A DNA stretch of 64,000 nucleotides, taken from contig WPDH01000024.1 in assembly GCA_019137255.1 (NCBI GenBank), forward strand, positions 62,001 to 126,000. Direction: 5' to 3'. The position numbers and the translations under genes are program-made. The stretch's first letter is position 1. Every line of letters starts with the position of its first letter. Origin of the DNA: Corinectria fuckeliana. Its lineage: Eukaryota > Ascomycota > Sordariomycetes > Hypocreales > Nectriaceae. The notes under the pieces are model-generated. The model had not been told where the DNA came from and ran no database searches. It saw nothing but the letters and a program-made list of their open reading frames with translations. Below, one piece after another: positions 54,466 through 64,000 of the stretch.

Positions 54466-57400
54466 ATGCCGGATCCCATCCCCAAGATGGCATCTGGCTT
54501 TACGGGCCCGGTGCCAAAAGCCCCAAGAGCGCTTCTTTCACCCACGCCACTCGGGAGCGACCTTCGCAGGGTCGTCTCTTGCCAGGGCGCCCTGCACCCT
54601 GACAGTGGCATTAATGTCAATGGTAAGTTGGTCTCAATTTTCTTTTCTGTCGTGTCCTACCGCAAGGTCTTTTCTCTCATCATCTATGGACAATTTGTTG
54701 TCGTCCTATCCTCTTGTTCTATCTTCTTGTTTCATCTTCTTGTTCTATCCTCTTCCCGCGTCGTCGTTGTTTCTACCCTGGCCCTAACTGGGCACTTCTG
54801 ATTGGGCGAACTTGAACTTGGCTCAAATCCCCCCCACCCGTTTTTGTTTTCCTTATCCTGAACCCTTTTGCCCTATTTGTCATACAGGATATCACTCCTC
54901 TTCTCTTCCTTTTCGGCTTTCACTCTTATGCCATCATACTTGGCTATTGATCATTGCGAAAACTAACACATCAAAGGCCTTCATGCTCAGAGCACCACTG
55001 CTGTTTCTCGGTCAGACCTCCCCGGGTCATCTTGCCTTCGAGACATCTCCTTACACAAACCTAGAACCATCAACAAGTCAGCTTCAGACATTGGAAATGC
55101 CACCAGCGCTAGGTACGTTTACGGCTCTTTACCCCGTGTCCCGGAACAGACTCTTACAGTATTGCACGCAGCCAATCTCTTCTCAGAGGCAGTGCTTCCG
55201 GAGACGACGTCTTCTCGAGCAACGAGTTCTTCCAGACTCAAGACAATGCTCCCCAAGGCCAGCTTGCTCCCCAAGGTCAGCTTGCTCCCCAAGGTCAGCT
55301 TGGGCCATGCAACACCGTAGTGCCCCGCCCTCTTCAGATCGACCCGCAGGGCATCTATGGCCACGCAGCTTGCGTCTTTGTCGCAAAGTAAGTATGTTCC
55401 ATAATCCTGAGAGCGTGTTTTAACAAATTTCATCTAGTCTGCCCCGACAGTTCAGCGATTTCATATTGAAAGATGAAGTCCTCAAGTTCTTCCGGCGGTG
55501 GGGCCCACTCTTCGTCAAAATCAAGCGAGACAGGCGACGCATGCCGTTTGCTTTTTGTCAATACATGGTGAGTTATGCGGACATGTTCTGTAATTCTGAG
55601 CTGACAATTTCTTTAGGAAAAGACACAGGCGAGAATTGCACTCATCCATTCCAACGGCAGTCTCTTCCATGGGAGATATCTTCGGACCGAAATGTGCAAG
55701 GCAAATGGTACGTTCACCTCTTCGTTCTACCTCCATCCACATACTCACCCATATCAGTCACCTTCCTTGTCTACAAGCGAAATGACCAACGCACAAGCCT
55801 GAACGAAGCGCGCAACCTTCTTGAGCCATATGGCCCCGTTGCCGCCGTCTACAACTTGGACCGCGACACGCAAGAATACATGCATCTTCCACCAGCTATG
55901 ATCGTGGTCTATGCAATGTTCGATGCTCGTCGAGATGTCACCCGAGTAAGCTTCAACTATATTGCCCCTGCTGTTCTACTTTTGATGATGCTAATGCCAT
56001 TCATAGTCTCTCGCCAACCACAAGCAGTTCCGGGTGACCACCCACGACCCTGCTCGAATGAGACCGTGGCTCAAACTCAACACAGTCCCGGTCACTGACC
56101 CGTTGTTGAAAGAGTTTTACAGAACCGCTCGTTCCGTTTTCATTGGAAACTTGCCACCCAACCCAAACAAAGAACTTGTTGAAAGCATTGTTTCTGGTTG
56201 CGGTAAAGTCGAGAATGTCGAGATCAGACGCAATATGAATCCATCGGGTAAGTAATTTGTTTACATTTCCACACGACTTACTCACCTTCTCTTTCAGGTG
56301 TATCAAACGTTTGGGCCTTTGTTGAATTTGATGAAGAACACGCCCCTGATGTCGTCTTGGCAGAATGCGTAAGCTTATACTGTCAACTGCTTGCTTCCAC
56401 CCTCAACTAACATAACTATCAGCAAGGAATTCCGGTGCTCAATCATCACATTCGTGTGGAGAGAAAGAAATGGAGACTCCCCATTCCCCAGAACGCCATT
56501 TTCCAGCGCGCCCTCAGCCAGGGAGTCTCGACTTCAAACGGAACTGTCCAGCACCAAGGAGCCACCACCAGCAATGCTAGTGCTGCTTACCGCTCGAGCC
56601 AGTCGTCTGTTGGTGACCCTTGGTCTGCCTCGTCGACGGCGTTGGTTCGTCGCCCTCTAGCTGGGTCATCCATCGAAGCAGAGTACCTTGCCAATGTACT
56701 TTCGAAAGTCGCTCCTCTAGCTCCCACCAACGGTCGACTCTACCAAGGGCCTGCCACCACCCAAGCCTATGCTTATCCAGCTGCAAGCCATGCTTATCCA
56801 GCTGCAAGCCATGCTTATCCAGCTGCAAGCCATGCTTATCCAGCTGCAAGCCATGCTGCTATCCAGCCCAGTGCTATTACTCAAGCACCTGCTGAAGCTG
56901 GTTCTCAGCTTGTTGTTTCTCAGGTTCACGACCAGCCGACTCAGTCCGACCAGCCAACCCAGTCCGACCAGCCAACCCAGTCCGACCAGCCAACTCAGTC
57001 CATTGCCATCAAGGCCTCTTCTCCTGCTGAAGAAGACCCTAAGACAACTGATGGAGCTGATGCTGTCGTTTCTCAAACCGAAGATCAGCCCACTGCCACG
57101 CAGAGCACTTCCCCTGCTGCTGTTGGAGAGAGTTCTCAGGCGGCTACCGACCGATCACCTCCTCCCAAGCCAGTGCGACATGTTGATGGTGCCGAACGAG
57201 CTGCTGACCGTGCCGAACGTGTCGAGCTCCGTCGGGCCATTTCTCTAGCAATCCTGGATCTTTATTCGGACGGGTCGGAAGAGGAATCGGATTCTTCTAG
57301 CGAATCCGGTGACACTTCTGAGAATGTCTCCCCCCCTCTCGTGCCGCGCGGTCGCTCTGTCAAAAAGTACAACAAGGTTTCCGAGCAGATGGACGAGGCT

Positions 57401-57940
57401 TTGGAGCTGGTCTCAAAGCTGTCCGAGGAGAACATCAAGATTGCTGAGGAAAGAAGCCGGGCCGCTGCCCAGGAGGACATCAAGCTTGCTGAGGAAAGAG
57501 GCCGGGCCGCTGCCCAGGCAGAGATGCGTTCTGATTCATCCACGGACTCTCTCACATCCTCGTATGTGATGCCCATGGTGCCACAGCCATACCACTACCA
57601 GCAGAGTTACCACCACCAGCAACCATACATCCATGGCAACACACAGATGGTATCCTACGTGCAGTCTCCAATGGCACCTCTGCCTCTCCAAATCGGGGCT
57701 ACCATGGGGTGCACACACCAAGGCACGGTGGTCACACACATGGGACATGGGATGGCGCAAGGCCCGCCTCTTGGGTATCCTCAGAACTTTTCCCCTTACC
57801 CGGTCTCTCACATGAGCTCCCCATACGGCTCAGTCGTCCACCACGGCCAGTCTATGCAGACTTCGGCTGGCCCAAGTCTCTCATCAGAGGCGTCCACCGA
57901 CGAGGATCAGCTCGCTCAGCGCGGCGAGGGTGCCATTTGA
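54466..57940 (+). CDS. RRM-domain RNA-binding protein with coding minisatellites (919 aa, 9 exons)
   Basis: Exons 54466-54622, 54977-55112, 55160-55387, 55438-55567, 55617-55707, 55758-55945, 56007-56247, 56298-56368 and 56423-57940 give 2760 nt; every junction agrees in phase and has GT donors and YAG or AAG acceptors. RRM 1 spans exons 3-5: CVFVANLPRQFSDF as RNP2 and RMPFAFCQY as RNP1. A divergent second domain follows (VTFLVYKRNDQRTSLNEARN, PPAMIVVYAMFDARRDVT). A third has SVFIGNLPPNPNKELVESIV as RNP2 and NVWAFVEFDEEHAP as RNP1. The ~500-aa C-terminal part is disordered and holds in-frame repeats (AYPAASH x4, DQPTQS x4, plus an AEERxRAAAQ pair), then a Gln/His/Tyr-rich segment. Role presumably mRNA binding; no specific orthologue named. 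The alternative reading of exon 2 (acceptor at 54892) gives a less protein-like sequence. Confidence 0.9.
55248..55301 (+). repeat. 18-bp coding repeat, three copies (APQGQL)
   Basis: GCTCCCCAAGGYCAGCTT is repeated three times in tandem in exon 3 of the RRM gene; one synonymous C/T change distinguishes copy 1. Confidence 0.95.
56771..56854 (+). repeat. 21-bp coding minisatellite, four identical copies (AYPAASH)
   Basis: The unit GCTTATCCAGCTGCAAGCCA+T is repeated four times without a single difference in the last exon of the RRM gene, which points to recent slippage or a repeat number that varies between strains. Confidence 0.97.
56930..57001 (+). repeat. 18-bp coding minisatellite, four copies (DQPTQS)
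   Basis: GACCAGCCRACYCAGTCC is repeated four times in frame, with only synonymous changes (G/A and T/C). Confidence 0.95.
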
Positions 57941-59753
57941 GCACACCAGATCAACAACGGAGACGATTTGTGCCTTTTGTTTTGCCTCGCGAATTTGCAT
58001 TTATTTGACCTTTCTCGATCCCACATGGTCGACCTTTACGACAAAGCTGACGCCCAACGACACCCTCTTCTGCTCGCAGATTCCGGCTGCATCCTTGGTG
58101 CCTTTTCCAGCTCATTCACTACTTTGACATTTCGACTGCATCGCAAGTACGCACGCGAGTTTTGATGACTTCTTTCTCTCTATCTGGTTTTGCATCATCT
58201 TGCTTCGGGACTTGCACCTCACACAAGACTGATTTATCATCTTGATGTCGCAGTCCAAACGTCGCAGTCCAATCGTCGCAGTCCGTCCAAACGTCGCAGA
58301 CTCTCACCGCTGCTTCGTTATCAGGCCACGCCGATTGAGGATGATGCTGTTTTTATTCCTTTTCGACTTACGACACAGGAACGGTAGGCGTCCGGGCTTA
58401 AAGGTGTCCCGATGCTTTTTTCGTTGTCTCTCGGTTCAGAGACTCCCCTCGAGGGTAGCAAGGAGTGTTTGGATTGCCTGACTTGGGGTATTTGTCGACA
58501 CCTTTTAGGAGATTGGTTGAAGACTGGAACCGGGTTGGGCATCGCAAACGAGACATACAGATCTCTTCTCCTTGCGTGTATGTATCTAATCAAATAAAAA
58601 ACCACAGTGAGATATTCTCCACCAACTTCAGGGTCTACCACAGGCATGCCGGGGGGTCGTTGGTGAGAATCCAGAGATGATCTGACAAGGCCGCCACATG
58701 GCGGTCATGGCATTCCAGAGCAAGAAGGCCCTTCTGACATGGCCAGCGACAAGCAGGATCACCAAAGCTGAGTAACGACTAGCCGCGACCCTGACACTCC
58801 CGAGTACTAATACCATCATAGCGGCGCCCTCCCACGTCCCGCATCCGCATCCCAGCAAGCGAGCACGGATGGGAGTCGTCGAGGACAAACAGGCGGAGCT
58901 ACGCATGCACACCGACGCGCTCAAGCAGGCAAGCAAGGCACGCAGCGCCCGACCGTGTCTTGTCGCAAGCTGCAGACCAGGGCGGGGTGCTTCACGACGC
59001 GGCGAGGTTCTGTACGCGAGGCGCGTAAAGCGTTCGGCATCCAGGGAGGGAGACTGGCGTTTTATTCATTCACGGGCAAAGCTAACAGCTGTTGTGCACA
59101 TTTAGATTCTCGTCGGGTGCGATTACGGGTGGATGGGGGGAGGCAGGGCGCACGCCATGGTCGGCGACGCGGCAGAGACGCCAGGCTGATTTGCCGACAG
59201 GGGCGCCATCACCCCGCGCGTGCCCCAGCAGACGGTCGACGGCGGAGTTGTGAGGAACCAGGACATCATCCGTCGTGGCTGGTGGGAGGGACAGCGTGCA
59301 ACGGCCGGGACGGTGGGAGCATGCGAGAGGAAACAGCAGCGAGGTAAGATCATCGCGTCATTAATCTAATCGTCACCTAGAACATCTGGGAGCGGATGGC
59401 TAATTTGCTATCGAGCATGGGGAGCGCTGTCCAGGACGCCGCCGGAAATGATCGCGACAGGTGCAGTGTGGAATCGCCAATCACCGCCCGAGACATGAGA
59501 CCCCACCACGACATTCAACAATCATCAGCAACCATCGCTGCCAGGGCATCCTGCTTCAACTACCGACAAAGCCAATCACGGACCCATTTGGAAAGTTCCG
59601 ACTGCCGTCACACGAGCACGTCAATGTACAAGCCTGCCCCAAACCTCCCCGTCCGCGTCTTCACATTATGACAAGTCGTTGGGCGGTCGTGTGGCTGACG
59701 ATTTCGCCCGCATGGCAGGGAACAAATGCAACCCGGGAGAGCATCGATTGACA
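57941..59753. other. Intergenic region
   Basis: No gene supported. Convergent 3' flanks of the RRM gene and the SOG2-like gene. A short repeat of CGTCGCAGTCCAA-type units is at 58251-58298. Small ORFs from 58860 to 59700 show no recognisable motif. Confidence 0.45.
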
Positions 59754-62215
59754 TCAGCGCGAAAGCGCCGCGAGCGACGCCTGCCGCTGAGTACGCGGAC
59801 TTGAAGGCGCAGAGCCGTTGGGGTGGGCTTGGGTCGGAGTTGCGGGGGAACGCCAGTCTGAAGTCAGCATGCGGTTCGCAACGTCCTTGACAGTCTTCTG
59901 GATCTGCCCGAGGTGTCTCCTTGTGTCCGGTGTGAGAGCGATGACGTTGGCTCTGGATTTAAAGGTACCCCCGAGGTCCGTCCAGGCCGCGATGAAGTCG
60001 TAGCAGAGGTGTCGGACCTCGCGGCAGAGCGAGCCCTCGAGCTTCACCGACAGGAGCGCCTTCTCCAGCGCACTGGTCTGCCCAACGAATCTGGAGCACG
60101 AGAGGAAAACGGTTTGCCAGGCGGCTAGTTGTGGCGCAGACTTTTGCCTGACAGCTTCGTTGTACGCTGCCCGGAAGTTTTGGCTGAGAGCGGGCAACGT
60201 GCACAGGACTCGCTCGCACGATCGGCGAAGCGCAGACAGGAGGGGCTCCGGGAGCTCGCCCCGCGCGCTCGGAACGACCTGAGACGGCGACGGCTGAGAC
60301 GAAGCGGGAAAGGAGCGAGAATGGGAACCTCCTAGTGAGTCGTCTTGTGTTGTTCGGCCACGAGCAGGTATCCAAACACTCAGACCTTTTTTGTTGCCCG
60401 GCTTCACCTCGCCGCGTGGCTGTCCAGAAGATCTCGGCTCGACGGCTCGGGCGGCGACGTCGACGTCCTTGCAAAGCGCGACCATCTCGGTGCGCAGTCC
60501 CATGATGCTGCCATATATGAGGCAGATCAGGTTCCGGATATATCGCAAGTCGGCCGTGTCCACAAACACATCCACGTTGTTGGAAAGATACAGGCAGATC
60601 GTGGCATATGCGCCTGATAGATGCACGCAGGCGCGTCCCACATCACTCATGTCTGATGGCTGAGGGTAGCTGTAGTTTGCCAAATTGGTATGCTTCTGTA
60701 TCTGTTTCGCAAGCTCGCCGAGGTGGATCGTGGCATTGTAGACCATCATCCGCAGGCTTGTCGGTCTGGACGCGTCGTCGCTAGTTAGGTCGGACAGCGC
60801 CCGCACAATCCCGTGGATCTGATGTATCGACGTGAAGACGGCCCTTGCCATTTCCAGGACAGGATTTCTTGGCTGGGCATCGGATCGTCGAATGGGGATC
60901 AAAGTGAGCAACTGTTCCGAATTTGCACTGGCCGGGCCTGTCGCCTGCGGTGCACTGGCGAGCGAGATGGTTGTAGCACCGAGGCTCAACCCGCGCAGAT
61001 GTTGACTGAATCTGTCGACGGTATGTGGTTCAGGCAGCTGCTGCATCGCGGACTTTTTGCTCGGGATGAAGCCAGATCGTTGGGGCTGACCGTTGGCAAC
61101 ACACACGTCGCGAGCGCGTGGAGCATATGAGGCGCTCTGGGAACGGTTTCTGTTGTCTCCGAGGGCGAAAGGCGTGGATTCGGGACTGCGCAGGTTGTGG
61201 TCGTATTGCGAAGTCGCCCTACCGTGCGGCCCAGCAAGCTGGTACAGAGGAGACGCTGGTACATCAGCGCCGGTGACCTTGATGGGAAAACGACCGTTGC
61301 GGCTTCGTTTCGATACATGAAGGGGCGCAATGGTGTCTTCGTTTGATCCACGAGATGTCTCCGACGAGGAAGATCTCGCGAGCCTCTGCGCCTTGTTCAA
61401 CAGGAACCGCTTGACTTGCACGGTGACGGCGACATCATTTGCTTCGCTGTCTTGGCGGGCTCTGGACGGGTGCGCGGCCGAGTACAGGTCGAGGATTCGC
61501 TGGAGTGATGGTGCTACGGGGTTACCGTCGACCCTCAAGACTTGCAACGACGGCATGCTGCCGATGACAAGGGGCAACTCTTCGATGGCGTTCTTCTGGA
61601 CAGCCATGACCCTGAGCGATGTCATCCGGCCAACATCGTCTGGCAAGGCTCTGAGCCCGTTTCGGCTCAGGTCCAGGATCTCGAGACGGCCCAGCTCACA
61701 TAACTGGCAGACAGTCAGAGGCTACATCATTTCTGAACGGAAGACTGTCGGAGAGCATTACCACCAGGGGAAAGACTTGGATGGCGTTGCTTCGGGCATT
61801 GAGATACCGCAGAGACGTGCAAACAGAGAGATGGGGCGAGATGGTTGTGAGATGATTCTGAGACAACGCGAGCCTGGAAGGAGGGGAATAGTTAGACGAA
61901 TCCCCTATCCATGTGCAGACAGGGCAGCGCAGACCGTTCGATTTTACAGTTGATGATGTCGATGGCCTCGTCGGGCAAGACGCCGATGTTGCGGTCGCTC
62001 AGATCGACAGTGATTCCTTGGTGAGCGCTTCGCCCCGCCAGCGTCGCCTCTGCCGCTCCGCGTCCCCCATGGCCGTGGATCTTCCCGATGGCCTGCCGCG
62101 CGAGCTGGATGACCTGGGCGGGCGAGATGGGGGCCGCCTCGTCGGCGTGTGCAGCCTCCGTGGATCGCAGAGGCTTGGGCTGCGTCATTGTCCCGCGGCG
62201 CAGGGCTGGTGGCAT
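59754..62215 (-). CDS. SOG2: RAM-network leucine-rich-repeat protein Sog2 (780 aa, 3 exons)
   Basis: Sog2 is a scaffold of the RAM/MOR pathway (NDR kinase Cbk1/COT-1) that controls polarised growth and cell separation. Exons on the minus strand 62215-61935, 61873-61762, 61703-59754; 2343 nt in phase. Introns: GTCTGC...CTAAC...CCAG and GTAATG...CCAG. Leucine-rich repeats at ~60-190 read ITVDLSDRNIGVLPDEAID, LALSQNHLTTISPHL, LRYLNARSNAIQVFPLV, LEILDLSRNGLRALPDDVG, LRVMAVQKNAIEELP and LQVLRVDGNPV, each with the LxxN signature. A low-complexity linker follows, then the Sog2 domain (LEMARAVFTSIHQIHGIVRA, VYNATIHLGELAKQIQKHTN, YATICLYLSNNVDVFVDTAD) with a Ser/Pro insertion and a helical end. Two start candidates exist, ATG 62215 and ATG 62187 (MTQPKP); 62215 is in frame and chosen, with low certainty between them. 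Confidence 0.92.
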
Positions 62216-63813
62216 TGATCGCTTGAGGTTTTGGTAGCAGGTCTATGTGTTGATGGTGCACCCGGGGCGTCGGCGGTTGCGTCGGCCGACATGCCGCTCC
62301 GCGCCTCAAATGTCAGGCTACAAGGAGGATGCACGGCCTACGACTTCGCCTGGCTTGACGTCGAGAGCCGCATCTCCTTATTTCCTGGGCCGCGGGGTAA
62401 TGGCATCAAACATGGACGACAACGAGGGAAAGGACCTGGAGGGGCACGAATGTACGAATACATAATACCTAGATATTTAGGTAGCTTACAAGCAATCTAC
62501 ATAAGTAGGTGGCTTCGCTGATGGGTTCTGGCTCCGCATTAGCGGCTCACAGTACGTCCGTGAGTCTGGGGTAGCCTGGCAGCCTGGCAGAACCCGAGCG
62601 CTAATGGCAGGGGACAGCCAGCGATGGATCGATACGCGGAACGGCCAGGTCCATGTGGCGAACAACCCTGGAACTCGATGAATACATAGCATCTTTCGCA
62701 TCGTAGAATGTTTGCCAGCGGTGGTCTGTGGCGCATCAACCTCCGATGAGTTGAGTACGGACGCCCGCAAAGCAAAGTCTGGATACGAAAATGGCTTGTA
62801 GCCGGTCGAGGCTCGGTTCCTCGGAAACGGGGCTCGCAGTCCGATTCGAAGCAATACGACGCTCGGTACGGGACCGCCAACTGGTGCGCATCTACTGGAC
62901 AACCGGCAGCCAGTTAATCACCTACGCACGTCCTTGTTCAACTTACCTAAGTGTAAGGTGCCTTACTTTTAGTGTAGTGGTCAATTACCAATATGAGATG
63001 TACTCTCTTCTTTAATGTGCGACGTAAAGTGTGGTGCTGCAACATTTGCAATCGCGGACTGATTGGCAGAATGCTCACAGCATGGCGCTTACCGTATTCG
63101 CTACCGTCGAGCTCTTCTGCCTCGTATGTACAACGAGAGACCGAGCTGAACACCAAATGCTGGCCTTCTTCTACATCCCGAGCATCCATCAAGGGCCACT
63201 ACCCAGTCAAGCGGGTGAAAGAATACATGGGAATGGCCCCTACCTAAAACCACTACATTTTGGTGCAACTCATTCCCACGTTTTATTTCACCCGCTTGCC
63301 AGCCATGACCTAGTAGGGAGCAATGAACAACACATTGCGTCGGCAGTCGAGGTGCATAATAAGCTCATTGAAGGTGCAGCTGGGAGCGCATTGCAGCTGT
63401 TGGCACATACCTGGCACACATGGTACGTGCACGTAAAGATACCCCAAGTACCTCCTCGGCCAAGTGCGATTGCGTGTACCGATACGGGGGGGCAGGGTAC
63501 AGCGTTAACCCCTGCGCGATCCCTGCCTACCTGCGCATCAGTGCATCCCCTAGCGGTCCCATCTTATCTTATCACCCACCAATACGAGCCGGCCTTGACG
63601 TCACTGATCACTGAGTGCATCATCTTTCAGCTCATCCAGGTTCGAAGTTTGGTCCGGCTCCGGTTTCACCTGCACGGAGCTGGTTGCCGTGTCGTCAGCG
63701 GTCGCAATCCTGTCTTCTCTATGATGTAGTTAGTGCGCAAACCAAGGAAGCTAGCTTTTATGCTTACAAGTTACCCCGCCCTGGTACGATCGGTTGGAGG
63801 GTGGCAGTTCACC
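62216..63813. other. Intergenic region, divergent promoters
   Basis: No gene supported. It separates the divergent SOG2-like gene and the gene starting at 63936. A palindrome-like AAGGTGCCTTACTTT lies near 62956. Confidence 0.45.
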
Positions 63814-63821
63814 TATAAATA
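63814..63821 (+). promoter_or_regulatory. TATA box of the gene starting at 63936
   Basis: TATAAATA about 120 bp upstream of the ATG at 63936. The leader after about 63850 is C/A-rich (CCCCAACACCACACCTCAAC), a common leader type in highly expressed fungal genes. Confidence 0.65.
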
Positions 63822-63935
63822 CATGGAAATGTCTCCGAGGTCTTCCACCTTTCCTTTCCGTTCCCAACAACCCCGGAGCGTGGCCCATATCGATTCAATT
63901 CTTCCCCAACACCACACCTCAACTTTCAATCCACC

Positions 63936-64000
63936 ATGGACTTCATCAAGGGCGTGACCGGCGGCGGCGACAAGCAGCAAGACCAGCAGTCCAACACCCA
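63936..64000 (+). CDS. Start of a gene running off the window (first 21 codons)
   Basis: ATG in the context CCACCATGG after a TATA box and CA-rich leader. The visible residues are MDFIKGVTGGGDKQQDQQSN, then T and an incomplete codon. A short hydrophobic start followed by a Gly/Gln/Asp-rich stretch resembles small fungal stress-induced proteins, but too little is present to name a family. Confidence 0.7.
   Translation, partial: MDFIKGVTGGGDKQQDQQSNT

Noticed and set aside
54892..55107. Alternative exon 2 of the RRM gene beginning at 54892
   Set aside because: It gives a hydrophobic, intron-like translation; the acceptor at 54976 preceded by CTAAC gives a hydrophilic sequence that continues in phase into exon 3.

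Overview
The window looks like nuclear DNA of a filamentous ascomycete, probably a Sordariomycete. Genes carry short introns (about 50-80 nt, GTAAGT/GTACGT-like donors, CTAAC/CTGAC-like branch sites, YAG acceptors). The identifiable proteins are fungal: ATP sulfurylase with the APS-kinase-like tail of filamentous fungi, a FLC/TRP-like ML-domain membrane protein, Trm44, eIF1 and the RAM-network protein Sog2. Coding DNA is a minority of the 64 kb. Gene-free stretches of 1-6 kb separate most genes and hold simple repeats, MITEs and decayed coding sequence. No bacterial operon, CRISPR array, rRNA or tRNA was recognised.

Layout. 1-8.6 kb: two minus-strand genes, a 925-aa low-complexity fungal protein and ATP sulfurylase (five exons, one of 28 nt). 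8.6-11.3 kb: a divergent fungal HNH-type protein gene whose 5' leader, start codon included, is duplicated, followed by two identical 139-bp MITEs with TA target duplications. 14.2-17.2 kb: FLC/TRP-like membrane protein. 17.7-20.7 kb: minisatellite, a poly-C tract with two Ns, and a frame-broken cysteine-containing gene. 21.6-27.3 kb: two unrecognised minus-strand genes. 29.9-30.4 kb: a small charged protein whose reading frame continues upstream past one stop codon. 31.9-33.4 kb: TRM44. 37.1-38.1 kb: eIF1 with a pyrimidine-rich leader and long first intron. 39.2-43.2 kb: a polyQ/polyP multi-spanning membrane protein and an acidic 590-aa protein. 46.5-48.1 kb: a phosphotransferase-like protein with an altered catalytic loop and a GC-AG intron. 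48.1-54.2 kb: a long stretch without a convincing gene. 54.2-57.9 kb: a nine-exon protein with RRM domains and three sets of in-frame coding repeats. 59.8-62.2 kb: SOG2-like gene. 63.8-64.0 kb: TATA box and first codons of a gene that runs off the window.

The genes do not form a pathway or cluster. They are mostly housekeeping genes (sulfate assimilation, translation initiation, tRNA modification, cell polarity, membrane and calcium homeostasis) mixed with unrecognised fungal proteins. All exon models were built by eye from splice motifs and checked only by reading-frame phase; none has transcript support here. The most interesting items are the twin MITEs, the duplicated leader of the HNH gene, the stop-split 29.9-30.4 kb frame, the phosphotransferase-like protein with lost catalytic residues and a GC-AG intron, and the repeat-rich RRM protein. 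I found no convincing undescribed multi-gene system.
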